Source of the DNA: Rhinopithecus roxellana
Taxonomy: Eukaryota > Chordata > Mammalia > Primates > Cercopithecidae
Direction of reading: 5' to 3'
DNA: 64,000 bases
NCBI RefSeq assembly: GCF_007565055.1
Contig: NC_044553.1
Span: forward strand, 41,927,916 to 41,991,915
A program made the position numbers and the translations under genes. Below are positions 30,999 through 42,194 of the stretch, piece by piece. The notes beneath the pieces were generated by a model. That model had not been told where the DNA came from. It made no database searches and saw nothing but the letters and a program-made list of their open reading frames with translations. How positions within the stretch are numbered: position 1 is the first letter of the stretch; each line of letters opens with the position of its first letter.

Positions 30999-33262
30999 AC
31001 GGTTCCCAGACAAGATGGAGATGGCTGACTAGACGTAGCCAGCAGGAACATATGCCATGGAGGGACTAAGACATAGGGAACACTGGTGCAGTCTGAGCAG
31101 ATATTCAGAGGGAAGGCACTGAGAACAGAGGGAGAACACAGATGCTGGGCTGAAGGAAGAGGAAGCTGGGAACTCTGCTGGGGCTACTGCACAGCAGGAT
31201 TCCTTCCTGGCCCCCAGAGGCTACTGGCAAAGGGGTGAATTGAACAGTCAAGGAATGACCTACTCTTGCTATTGACCTCTGGAATCATGGCAACGATAGA
31301 TCGATGACACCCATGGATACTTGAGCTGGCAGAGATTGCTGCTTAGAGAAGGGGGAGGGGTAGGACTCCAGCCTCTGCAGTGCCCAGAGGGTTTGTTGCA
31401 GGAATGTCTTCAATGGAGTATGACCAGAGATGCCTATACGCCAAGATTCGCCATGTGCCCTTTGGAGACTTTGGCCTTAGAGGAACTGTTAGACCTGAAC
31501 AGAGCAAGGTGGCCTTGCTTGTAAGATGGGGCAATCTGACTTGAGCGCCCCCCTGTCAGCTGGCCTCTTCCAGGGCCCCAGCCTGGCTATGCATGCTTGC
31601 AGTACATCCTTGTATGCCAACCAGAGTGCCTCCAGCACTGAACCCCTTATAACACAATCAAACCCCCAAGAACGTCAACAAGGTAAAAGAAAAAAAAATC
31701 CAAAGAACAGCAACTTCAAAGATTAAAGGAATATCAGCCCAAAAAATGAAAAAGAACTGGCACAAGAATTTAGGCAACTCAAAGAGAATGAGTGCCTTCT
31801 TGCCTCCAAACAACTGTACTACTTCCCCAGCAATGGTTCTTAACCAGGTCGAAATGACTGAAATGACAAAAATATAATTCAGATATGGATAGGAATGAAG
31901 ATCATCAAGATTCAGGAGAAAGTCGAAACCCAAGCCAAGGATCCTAGGGGATACAATAAAACAATCCAGGAGATAAAAGATGACATGGCTATTCTAAGAA
32001 GGACCAAATTGATCTGATAGAGCTGAAAAACTCATGTTGAGAATTTCACAAAACAACTGCAAATATGAACAGCAGAATAGACCAAGCTAAGAAACGAATC
32101 TCAGAGCTCGAAGACCAGTTCTCTGAGATAATTCAGCCAGAAAAAAATAAAAAAATAAAGAAGAATGAACAAAAACTCTAAGAAATATGGGATTATATAA
32201 GGAGACCAAGCCTGTGACTCAGTGGCATCCCTGAAAGAGAAAGCAGGAAAGAAAGCAACTTGGAAAACATATTTCAGAATATCATTCATGAACGTTTCCC
32301 CAGCCTTGTTAGAGGCCAACATTCAAATTCAAAACATGCAGAAAATCCCTGAAATATACTACATAAGAAGACCATCCCCAAAACACATATTCTTCACATT
32401 CTCCATGGCCAAAATCAAAGAAAATGTTGAAGGCAGTTAGAGAACGGGTAAGTCACCTACACAGGGAAACTCATCAGGCAAACAGCAAACCTTGCAGCAG
32501 AAACCCCACAAACCAGAAGACATAGGGGTCCTATACTCAGTATTATTAAAGCAAAGAATTTCCAACCAAGAATTTTGTATCCAGCCAAACTAAGCTTCAT
32601 AAGTAAAAGAGAAATAAGATCCATTTCATTTTTTATCAAAAATAAAAAAGAAAACAAACAAAAGATCCATTTCAGGCAAGCAAATGAACAGACCAATAAT
32701 GAGTTCTAAAATTGAATCAGTAATTAAAAGCCTACCAACCGGAAAAAACCCAGGACCAGTTGGGTTCATAGACAAAATCTCCCAAATGTACAAAGAAGAG
32801 CTAGTACCATTGCTACTGAAACTATTCCAAAAATTGAGGAGGAGGGATTTCTCCCTAACTCATTTTATAAGGTCAGCATCATCCTGATACCAAAACCTGG
32901 CAGAGACACACAAAAAAATAAAACTTCAGGTCAAAATCTTTGATGAATATCGACACTAAAATCCTCAATAAAATACTGGCAAACTGAATCCAACAACACA
33001 TCAAAACACTAATCCATAAAGATCAAATAGACTTTATCCCTAGAACACAAGTTCAACATATTCAAATCAATAACTGTGATTCATCACATAAATAGAACTA
33101 AAAATAGAAAATATTTGATTATCTCAATCGATGGGGAAAAGGCTTTTGATAAATTTCTACATCCCTTCATGTTAAAAACCCTCAACAAACTAGGCACTGA
33201 GAAAACATACTTCAAAATAATAAGCACTATCTATGAAAAATCTTGTAGGCAGAACATACTGA
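30999..33262 (+). mobile_element. L1P-type element: 5' UTR, ORF1 and an out-of-place ORF2 piece
   Basis: A 5' start with 'caagatggagatggctgact' (about 31010) is followed by a 5' UTR and a decayed ORF1 (about 31740-32686, with 'tatccagccaaactaagctt'). At about 32687 the sequence changes to ORF2 RT sequence ('accaataatgagttctaaaa', 'tcatcctgataccaaaacct', 'tcaatcgatggggaaaaggc') until about 33262. ORF1-end sequence then appears again. Either an ORF2 fragment is inserted in ORF1, or two L1s have recombined. All frames are broken. Confidence 0.7.
32629..32662. other. 34-bp A-rich insertion with 12-bp direct repeats
   Basis: An A-rich 34-bp segment ('caaaaataaaaaagaaaaca' within it) is flanked by perfect copies of 'agatccatttca' at 32617-32628 and 32663-32674, inside L1 ORF1 sequence. 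The structure resembles a retrotransposition product consisting of little more than a tail. Confidence 0.6.
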
Positions 33263-36200
33263 AAGCAGAAATGAAGACTTTCCCAGAAAAACAAAAGCTA
33301 AGGGATTTAATCAATATCAGACCTATCCTACAAGATATACTAAAGGCAGCACTTCATTCAGAAAGAAAAGGATATTGATGAGCAATAAATAATCACCTAA
33401 AGGTACAAAACTCACTAGTAATAATAAGTGCATCAAAAAACTCAGAATATTACAACACTGTAACTGTGGTGTGTAAACTACTCAAGTAGAAAGACTAAAT
33501 GATGCGTCATTCAAAAATAGTAACTACAACATTTCAAGACATAGTACAATAAGATATAAATAGAAACAACAAAAAGTTAAAGAGTGAGGAAAAAGTTTAA
33601 GGCATAAAGCTGTTATTAGTGTTCCTTTTGCTTGCTTGTTGGTTTATGCAAATAGCGTTAAGTTGTTATCAGGTTAAAATAATGGGTTACAAGATAATAT
33701 CTGCGAGCCTCATGGTAACCTCAAACCAAAAAAGACATACAATGGAAACCCAAAAAGTAAAAAGCAAGAAACTAAATCACATCACTGGTGAAAATCACCT
33801 TCATTAAAGGAAGACAGAGAGGAAAGAAAGAAGAGAAAACCCCAAAATAACCAGAAAACATAACAAAATGACAGGACTAAGTCCTTACTTATCAATAACA
33901 TTACATGTAAATGGACTTAAGCCTTCAATCAAAAGACAGACTGGTTAACTGCATGGGGAAAAAAAAGACCCATTGAGCTATTGCCTAAAAGAAACACATT
34001 CACCTATAAAGACACACACAGATTGAAAATAAAGGGATGGAAAAAGTTGTTCCATGCCAATGGAAACCAAAAAAGAGCAGGAGTTTCTATACTTAGACAA
34101 AATAGATTTCAGGACAAAAACTGTAGGAAGAGACAAAGAAGGGCACTATATAATGATAAAGGGGTCAATAGGGCAAGAGGCTGTAACAATTTTAAACATA
34201 TATGCACCCAATAGAGCCGCACCCAGATATATAAAGGAAATATTATTACAGCTGAAGAGGGAAAGAAACTTCAATACAATAATAGCTGGAGACTTCAATA
34301 CCCCACTTGCAGCACTGGACAGATCTGCCAGACAAAACATCAGCAAAGAAATATTAGATATAATCTGCACTATAGACCATATATATCTAATAGATATTTA
34401 CATACCATTTCACCCAAGAGCAGCAGAATACACATTCTTTTCCTAAGCACATGGATCATTCTCAAAAGAAGACCATATGTTAAATCACAAAACAAATCTT
34501 AAAACATTCAAAAAATTTGAAATAATATGGAACATCTTCTCTGACCACAATAAATAACACTAGAAATAACAGGAGCAATTTTGAAACCTCTATAAATGAA
34601 TTAAACTATATGCTCCTGAATGACCAGTGGGCCAATGAAAAAACTAAGAAGGAAATTGAAAGATTTCTTGAAACAAATGGTAATAGAAACACAACATATC
34701 AAAACCTATGGAATACAACAAAAGCGGCACTAAGAGGGAAGTTGATAGCTCTAAGTGCCTACATCAACAAGAGGAAACACTTCAAATAAATAACCTAACA
34801 ATGCATCTTAAGGAACTTAAAAAGCAACAGCAAACCAAACCCAAAATTAGAGGGAGAAAAGAAACAACAGAGACCAGAGTAGAAATGAAATTTAAATGAA
34901 AAAAACAGCAAAAAGATGAAGAAGCTGGTCTTTTGACGTTAAATTGACAAGGCTGTAGCCAGAGAAAATAAGAAAGAGAGAAGATACAAATAAATCAAGT
35001 CAGACATGAAAGAGGAGATATTACAGTTGATACTGCAGAAATTCAAAGGATAATTAGTGGCTACTATGAGCAACTGTATGTCAATAAATTGTAAAATTTA
35101 CAAGAAATGAACAAATTCCTAGATACATACAACTTACCAAAATTGAACCAGGATGAAACCCAAAACCTGGACAGACCAATAACACGTATCAATATTCAAG
35201 CCGTGACAAAAAAGTCTCCCATTAAAGAAAAGCCAGGGACTTCATAGTTTCACTGCTGAAACTGTTAAGTAAGAACTAATACCAATCCCACTCACACTAT
35301 TTCAGAAAATACAGGAGGGGGAAATACTTCCAAAGTCAATCTACAAAGCCAGTATTGCCGTGATACCAAATTCAGACAAAGACACATCAATAAAAGAAAA
35401 CTATAGACCAAAATCTCTGATGAATATTGTTGCAAAAATTCTCAACAACATACTAGCAAACTGAATTCAGCAATACTTTAGAAAGATCATTCATCATGAC
35501 CAACCGGGATTTATCCCTGGGATGAAAGGATGGTTCAACATATGCAAACCAATCAGTGTGATACATCGTATCAACAAAATGAAGAATAAAAACCATAGGA
35601 TCATTTCAATTTATGCTGAACAAGGATCTGATAAAATTTAAACACTCCTTCATGATTTAAAAATAAACCATCAAAAGCTGGGCATGAAGGAAAATACTTC
35701 AATATAATAAAAGCCATATATGACAGACCCACAGCAGTATCATATTGAAGAGGAAAAAACTGAAAGCCTTTTTTTAAGATCTGGAATGCAACAAGGATGC
35801 CCACTGTCACCACTGTTATTCAACATTGTACTGGAAGTCCTAGCTAGAGTGATCAGATGAGAGAAAGATATAAACTGCATTAAATTGGAAAGGCAGAAAT
35901 CAAATTATCCTTCTTTGCAGATGACATGATCTTACATTAGCAAAAACTTAAAGGACTTCACAAAAATACCTGTTAGAACTGACAAAAATTCAGTAAAGTT
36001 GCATAATACAAAATCAACATATCCAAATCAGTAGCATTTCTATATGCCAACAGTGAACAATACAAAAAAGAAATCTAAAAAGTAATCCCATTTACAATAG
36101 CCACGCATAAAATTAAATATCTAGGAATTAACAAAGACGTAAAAGATTTCTAAAATGAAAACTATGAAACACTAATGAAATAAATTGAACAGAACACCAA

Positions 36201-37990
36201 AAAAAAAAAAAGGAAAAATATCCCATGTTCATGGATTGGAAGAATCAATATTGTTAAAATGTGCGTTCTAGCCAAGGCAATTTAGAGATTCAGTGCAAGC
36301 CCTATCAAAATACCAACAACATTATTCACAGAAATGAAAAAAATCCTACAATTGATACGCATCACAAAAAAACTCAGAATAGCCAAAGCTGTCCTAAGAA
36401 AAAAGAACAAACCTGGAGGAATGATATTACTTGACAAGTAACCAGAACAGTATGGTACTTGCATAAAAACAGACACATAGACTAATGGAACAGAATACAG
36501 AATGCAGAAACCAACCTACACGCCCTCAGTGACTCAGTGTTGACAAAGGTGCCAAGAACACACACTGGGGAAAAGCTAGTCTCTTCAGTAAATGGTGTTG
36601 GGAATCCTGGATATCTGTAGGCAGAAGAATGAAACTTGACCCCTCTCTGTGACCATATACAAAAATCAAATCAAAATGGATTGAAGACTTAAATCTAAGA
36701 CCTCAATTTATAAAACTAGTAACAGAAAAGATGGGTGAAACTCCGGGACATTGGTCTGGGCAAAGATTTCTTGAGCAATATACCCCACAAGCACAGGCAA
36801 CCAAAGCAAAAATGGACAAATGGGATCATACAAAGGTAAAAAGCTTCTGCACAGCAAAGGATACAATTAACACAGTGAAAGAGACCACCCAAAGTATGGG
36901 GGAAAATATTTGCAAACTACCCCTCTGAACAAAGGATTAATAACCAGGATATATAAGTGGCTCAAATAACTCTATAGGAAAGAATATAATCATCTGATTA
37001 AAACTGAGCAAAAGATTTGAATAGACATTTTTCAAAAGAACACATACAAATGGCAAACAGGCATATGAAAAGGTGTTCAACATCAATGAGCCTCAAAGAA
37101 ATGGAAATCAAAACTTTAACAAGGTATCATTTCACCCCACCCAAATGGCTTATATCCAAAAGACAGACAATACCAAGTGCTGGTGAGGATGTGAAGAAAA
37201 GGAAATCCTGTACACTATTGGTGAGGATGTAAATTGAGACAGCCTCTATGGAGAACAGTTTGTAGGTTATTCAAAAATCTAAAATTTGAGCTACTGTATG
37301 ATCCAGCAATCTCATTGCTGGGTATATATCCCAAAGAAAGAAAACCAGTATATTGAAGTGATATCTGTACTTCTATATTTGTTGCAGCATTGTTTATAAT
37401 AGCTAAGATTTGGAAGCAACTTAAGTGCCTATCAACAGATGAATGCATAAAAAAATCTGGTACATATACACAATGAAGTACTATTCATCCTTAAAAAAAG
37501 AACAAGATCCAGTTACTTTCACAAACATGGATGAAACTGGAGATCATTATGTTAAGTGACATAAGCCAGGAACAGAAAGACAAACAATGCACATTCTCAC
37601 TTTTTTGTGGGGTCCAAAATTCAGAATAATTGAACTAATAGACATGGAGCATAGAAGGATGGTTTCCAGAAGCCAGGAAGTGGAGTGGGGAGGTAGGTGT
37701 CGATAATAGGTACAAAAAAAATAGTTACAAAGAATCAATAAGATCTACTATTTTATAGCACAACAGGGTGACTATAGTCATTAAAAACTTAATTTTATAT
37801 TTTTAAATTACTTGAAATATAATGGTTTATAAATCAAAGGATAAATGGTTGAGGAGATGGATACCCCATTCTCCATGATGTGCTTATTTCACATTAAATG
37901 TCTGTATCAAAACATCTCATGTACCCTATAAATATATACACCTTATGTGCCTACAAAACTTTTGAAATTTTTTAAATTAAAAAATAAATT
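33263..37990 (+). mobile_element. L1 (L1PB/L1MA-type), ORF1 end to 3' end
   Basis: ORF1-end sequence ('actttcccagaaaaacaaaa') is followed by an inter-ORF region, then ORF2 from about 33869 ('atgacaggactaagtcctta'). The endonuclease part (34054-34446) has 'gctggagacttcaatacccc'. RT with 'tttgcagatgacatgatctt' is near 35915, and the cysteine-rich end with 'tggtgaggatgtgaagaaaa' near 37180. The 3' UTR has 'gactatagtcattaaaaact' and the end 'tcatgtaccctataaatata'. It is collinear and nearly complete 3' of ORF1, but full of stops and frameshifts. Confidence 0.8.
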
Positions 37991-37994
37991 TAAA

Positions 37995-38915
37995 AAAAAA
38001 TTATCAACAGAGTAAACAGACAATCTATAGAATGGGAAAAATATTCACAAACTATGCTTCTGACTAAGGTCATAAAATAAAGAATCTAATTAAAAAGTAG
38101 CCAAAAGACATAGACACTCTTCTAAAAAAGACATACATGTGACTGACAAGCCTATGGAAAAAAAGTCCAACATCACTAATCGTTAGAGAAATGTAAATCA
38201 AAACCACAATGCAATACCGTCTTACACCAGTCAGAATGTCTACTATTAAAAAATTAAAAAATAACAGATGCTGATGAGGTTACCAAGAAAAGGTAATGCT
38301 TATACACTGCTGGCAGGAATGTGAATTAGTTCATCGATTGGGGAAAGCAGTTTGGCAATTTCTCAAAGAACTCAAAGCAGAATTATCATTAAAAACAGCA
38401 ATCCTATTATTGGATATATACCCAAAGTAATATAAATTGTTCTACCATAAAGAAATATGCACACTTTTGCTCATTGCAGCACTATTCCCAGTAGCAAAGA
38501 CATCAAACCAACCTAAATGCCCACTGATGGTAGACTGAATAAAGAAAATGTGGTACATATACACTATGAAATACTATGTAGCCGTAAAAAAGAATGAGAT
38601 CATGTCCTTTGCAGCAACAACAATGAAGGTAAGAGCCATTATATTACATGAACTAACACAGAAAACCAAATACTACATGTTCTCACAAGTAGAAGCTAAA
38701 TTGAGTACACATGGACACAAAGAAGGGAACAACAGACACTGGGAATTACTTGAGGGTGGACGGAAGGAGGAGGGTCTGGACTGAGAAACTACCTATCAGA
38801 TACTATGCTTACCACAGAGGTGACTAAATAATCTGTACATCAATCCCCAGTGATACACAGTTTACCTATATAACAAACCTGCACACATACCTTTGAACCT
38901 AAAAGTTTTTTAGAA
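37995..38915 (+). mobile_element. L1PA-type 3' fragment inserted at an L1 tail
   Basis: 5'-truncated L1 starting in the ORF2 C-terminal part ('atcaacagagtaaacagaca') and running through 'gaaatgtaaatcaaaaccac' and 'atactatgtagccgtaaaaa' to the 3' end 'ataacaaacctgcacacata'. It begins in the A-rich tail of the preceding L1, a common target for L1 insertion. Confidence 0.82.
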
Positions 38916-39505
38916 AGGGTTGATAAAGAAAAAGTAAATCAAAAGAAAGCATAAGGAAAGGAAAATGTGAGATAAAAACAGAAAAATAGTAAATATAATA
39001 AGAACTTTAGTACCTTGAAAAAAAATAAAATAGACAAATTAGTAAGAAAGGAAATAAGCATAAAAGCAAAAAAAAAGACAAGAAAAAATAATAATTTAAC
39101 TCTAATTATAAGGGACTATTTTGCACGACTCTATGCAAATACATTTGAAATCTGCACTCGTTACTATCCAATAGAACTTCTAAATCATGAAAATGTCCTC
39201 CATCTGTACTGTCCAATAGGTAGCCACTAGCCATATGTGTTGAGTGAATACCTGTACACTTAAATGTGGCTCATGTGACTGAGAAACTGAATGTTCTATT
39301 TTATTATAGTTAATTTAAATTTGAATAGCCTCATGCAGCTAGTGGCTATTGCATCAGAAAGCATAGAAGATGAAATTGAAATTTTCATAAGACAGTGTTA
39401 CCAAAGTTAAATCCAAAAGAGTATTTAAAAAAAAAAAAAAAAAAAAGCTTAAACAGACCAACTCTATAAAAGAAATAAAGTTATCAAAGAATCTCAATCT
39501 CTCTC
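38916..39505 (+). mobile_element. Ancient L1 (L1ME-type), continuation
   Basis: Decayed ORF2 sequence ('tttgcacgactctatgcaaa' near 39120; 'aaacagaccaactctataaa' near 39450) in the same orientation as 28450-30670 and plausibly the same original element. It is interrupted by a MER3-like element and contains a pure A tract at 39427-39446. Confidence 0.5.
39158..39365 (+). mobile_element. MER3-like hAT nonautonomous DNA element
   Basis: Contains 'actatccaatagaacttcta', 'tactgtccaataggtagcca', 'ctagccatatgtg' and 'gtggctcatgtgactgagaa', and an inverted counterpart 'cagctagtggctattgcatc' at the other end. These match the palindromic MER3 landmarks as I know them. Confidence 0.7.
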
Positions 39506-39506
39506 T

Positions 39507-39533
39507 AACACACACACTACACACACACACACA
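39507..39533. repeat. (CA)n microsatellite, interrupted
   Basis: 'aacacacacactacacacac' and continuing CA units. Short interrupted dinucleotide repeat. Confidence 0.9.
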
Positions 39534-39584
39534 GGTGTTACAAGGAAAAGGAAAGCTCTTCTTTATAATATAGAACAGGGTTTT

Positions 39585-39775
39585 GGCAAATTACTATCCA
39601 TGGCCCAAATCCTGCTGCAGACTGTTTTCCTGCAGTCCATGAGCTAAGAATATTTTTTTACACAGCTAAAGAAAAAATAGAATATGTAACTGTAACAGAG
39701 ACCATATGTGGCCCACAAAGCCTAAAATACTTAGAATGTGGCTCTTTACTGGAAAAATTTACCGGTCCCTGATCT
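39585..39775. mobile_element. hAT-type MITE relic
   Basis: Motifs 'ggcaaattactatccatggc', 'cagagaccatatgtggccca' and 'caaagcctaaaatacttaga' belong to a common nonautonomous mammalian hAT element whose ends read roughly 'cagcaaacta...gacccctg'. I cannot assign the exact family name with certainty. Confidence 0.6.
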
Positions 39776-39789
39776 AGAAAAATGACTGA

Positions 39790-41175
39790 AATTTAAAATC
39801 ACCATTTTGCAAATACCACCAAGGTAATAATATGAGATTCTGGCAAACAATTACTCCTAACACTATAGGCTAACATAAAGTACACAAGTGGAAACTTGTA
39901 TTTAAAATGAAAAGATCAACTTTAGCTTCACCAATACTGAAACAAAGTGACATTACAAACTCCTGATGTAATGCAATGGGAAATGTAGTTATTTGCTGAA
40001 ACATTGTATCCATAATCAAATCCAGAGGGAACAGTTGGATGAATCCAGTTTGAGGAACATTCTATGAGACAATTAGTCTGGACTCTTCAAAAATGTCAAG
40101 GTTGTAAAAGATGAGGAAAAAGGGTGGAGGGTGAACAATACTGTACACTGATGAAAATAAGAAACATTACAAAAAATCCAATAGATGATCCCTAATATAA
40201 AGAATATTTGAGAGCAATTGGAGACATTTAAATTTAGACAGTATACTACATAATATTAATTGTCAGTAGCAAATGTCTTGTGATTGTTATTGTAATATAA
40301 AAGAATGTGCTAATTTTAGGAAAAATACCTTAAGTATTTTCGTATGATCTTGATGTCTGCAACTTGCTCTAGAGCAGTTCAGAGCTCTCCCAAAATGTGT
40401 GTATTGGCATGTATATGTGCATGTGTGTAAGAGAAAGAATGAGTGTGTGTATGAAGAGGGAAAGAGATACAGAGACACACAACGCCAGTCTCAGAAAATG
40501 CTAACAATTTGTGAGTCTACGTAAAGGGTACATGCGTCTTTATGGTACTTCTTTTTCAACTTGTGTGTGTTTAAAGTTTTATTAAAAGTTGGAAAAAAAT
40601 TAAAGGCACTTGTTTATTCAGGGTGAATATGGTCTTCAAATTTATTTGCTAGATGCTGGTTTCCTGTAGTTTTTAATACTTTCGTGCCACCTGATTGCCT
40701 GATGACTAAAATAAACTTAGCTAAGAAAGAAAAATCTGTGTAGACATAAAGCCAAACAATTTCTCCACTGAAAAGGAAAAGAAAGTATTAAGCTCATTGG
40801 CAAGTAATATTGTTATAAATTGTTATTCGCCTAATGCAGTGTAACCAATTATTGCCTTGTGTCAGCATCTACTAGTAAGGAGAGACAAACAGGCAGTATT
40901 TATATACAATTACACTAAGGCAAATTCCTTATAGCCTGAAAAACAATATATCAGACATTAATAAAAGACACAGGAGGTGTTTCTTCATGATTTACAGGAC
41001 AAGAAACCACATTATCTCCTTTTATTATATGAGTAACTATTTTGGGAAACATATATTCAGGTTTATGGTTATAATAGACAAGAATACAAGGTGCATAAGC
41101 AACTCTGTCATCTTTCATCATTACAATCTCGCCAATCTGGAATGCAGCAAAAAGTGACATAAGTAGGAAGGGGCA
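39790..41175. other. Unassigned noncoding sequence
   Basis: AT-rich sequence without recognisable elements, apart from a short degenerate GT/AC stretch near 40400-40470. A 100-codon minus-strand frame at 40951-41253 lacks recognisable domains and overlaps a MIR, so it is not called. Confidence 0.6.
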
Positions 41176-41179
41176 TTGG

Positions 41180-41330
41180 CTTAAGAGGAAGAAGACCAGA
41201 GTTACGGCTTCAGCTCTGCTTCTAAATAGCACCAATATTTTTTGGTAAATCACTTCCCTTCTCTGAGCTTTAGTTTCCTCCTCTATTAAATGTGGCAGCT
41301 GAACTAAATTAAGATTGTTGGAACTGCAAG
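41180..41330 (+). mobile_element. MIR fragment
   Basis: Landmarks 'gaagaccagagttacggctt', 'gtaaatcacttcccttctct' and 'gagctttagtttcctcctct' followed by 'attaaatgtggcagctg' match the MIR core in order. Confidence 0.68.
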
Positions 41331-41864
41331 ATCAAGGGCTATTTATTCTTCAAGGACTGGGACACCAGATGGCAATTTAGAACAATTTTATAAGAAATAA
41401 AAATTTAATGTGATGTGAATATTATTCATTAGAATTCAATGGGACACAGGGAGAGGAGACCAAGAGATAGCTAAAAATGATTATCAGCTTCAGGGAATCA
41501 CTCTCTTCTAAGACGTAGGGGCTGCATTTGGTGGGGAGAGACACTTGACCAGAGGCCTAGAACATTTTGGATGAAGAATGGCCCCAAGAGGAAGGGTGGA
41601 GACTATATTGGGCCAAGAAGAATGCCACTGACTGCTTGTTGTGTGATATGACTTTTCTATCCAAACCCACAAAAATCTTTATATACTTGGTGGGCTATAC
41701 CTTTTTAATGAATCTTAGAAAGAAGTAATATTTGGCAACCAGGTAGCAACAGAAATTGAAAACTCCCCCAGAAATAGAAGTGAATTCTAAGGAAGTTAAT
41801 CCAGAAATGCCCCAAAACTATGAAACTGGGGTATAGAGAGCACCCCTTCATTAAACTCCATCTT
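41331..41864. other. Unassigned noncoding sequence
   Basis: No element or gene recognised. It precedes a young Alu. Confidence 0.55.
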
Positions 41865-41880
41865 AGAAAAAGACTCTATT

Positions 41881-42178
41881 GGCCGGGCGCGGTGGCTCAA
41901 GCCTGTAATCCCAGCACTTTGGGAGGCCGAGACGGGCGGATCACGAGGTCAGGAGATCGAGACCATCCTGGCTAACACGGTGAAACCCCGTCTCTACTAA
42001 AAAATACAAAAAACTAGCCGGGCGAGGTGGCGGGCGCCTGTAGTCCCAGCTACCCGGGAGGCTGAGGCAGGAGAATGGCGTAAACCCGGGAGGCGGAGCT
42101 TGCAGTGAGCTGAGATCCGGCCACTGCACTCCAGCCCGGGAGATAGAGCGAGACTCCGTCTCAAAAAAAAAAAAAAAA
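41881..42178 (+). mobile_element. AluYRa-like Alu, young
   Basis: Nearly consensus full-length Alu with many intact CpGs and a 17-A tail. A perfect 16-bp target-site duplication 'agaaaaagactctatt' lies at 41865-41880 and 42179-42194. Diagnostic bases ('gagacgggcgg', 'ccgggcgaggtgg', 'gagatccggccactg') fit Old World monkey AluY subfamilies. It is the least mutated element in the window. Confidence 0.96.
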
Positions 42179-42194
42179 AGAAAAAGACTCTATT

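Noticed and set aside
40951..41253. 100-codon minus-strand frame considered as a processed-gene remnant
   Set aside because: No recognisable family, it partly overlaps a MIR, and there is no splice, promoter or tail evidence.
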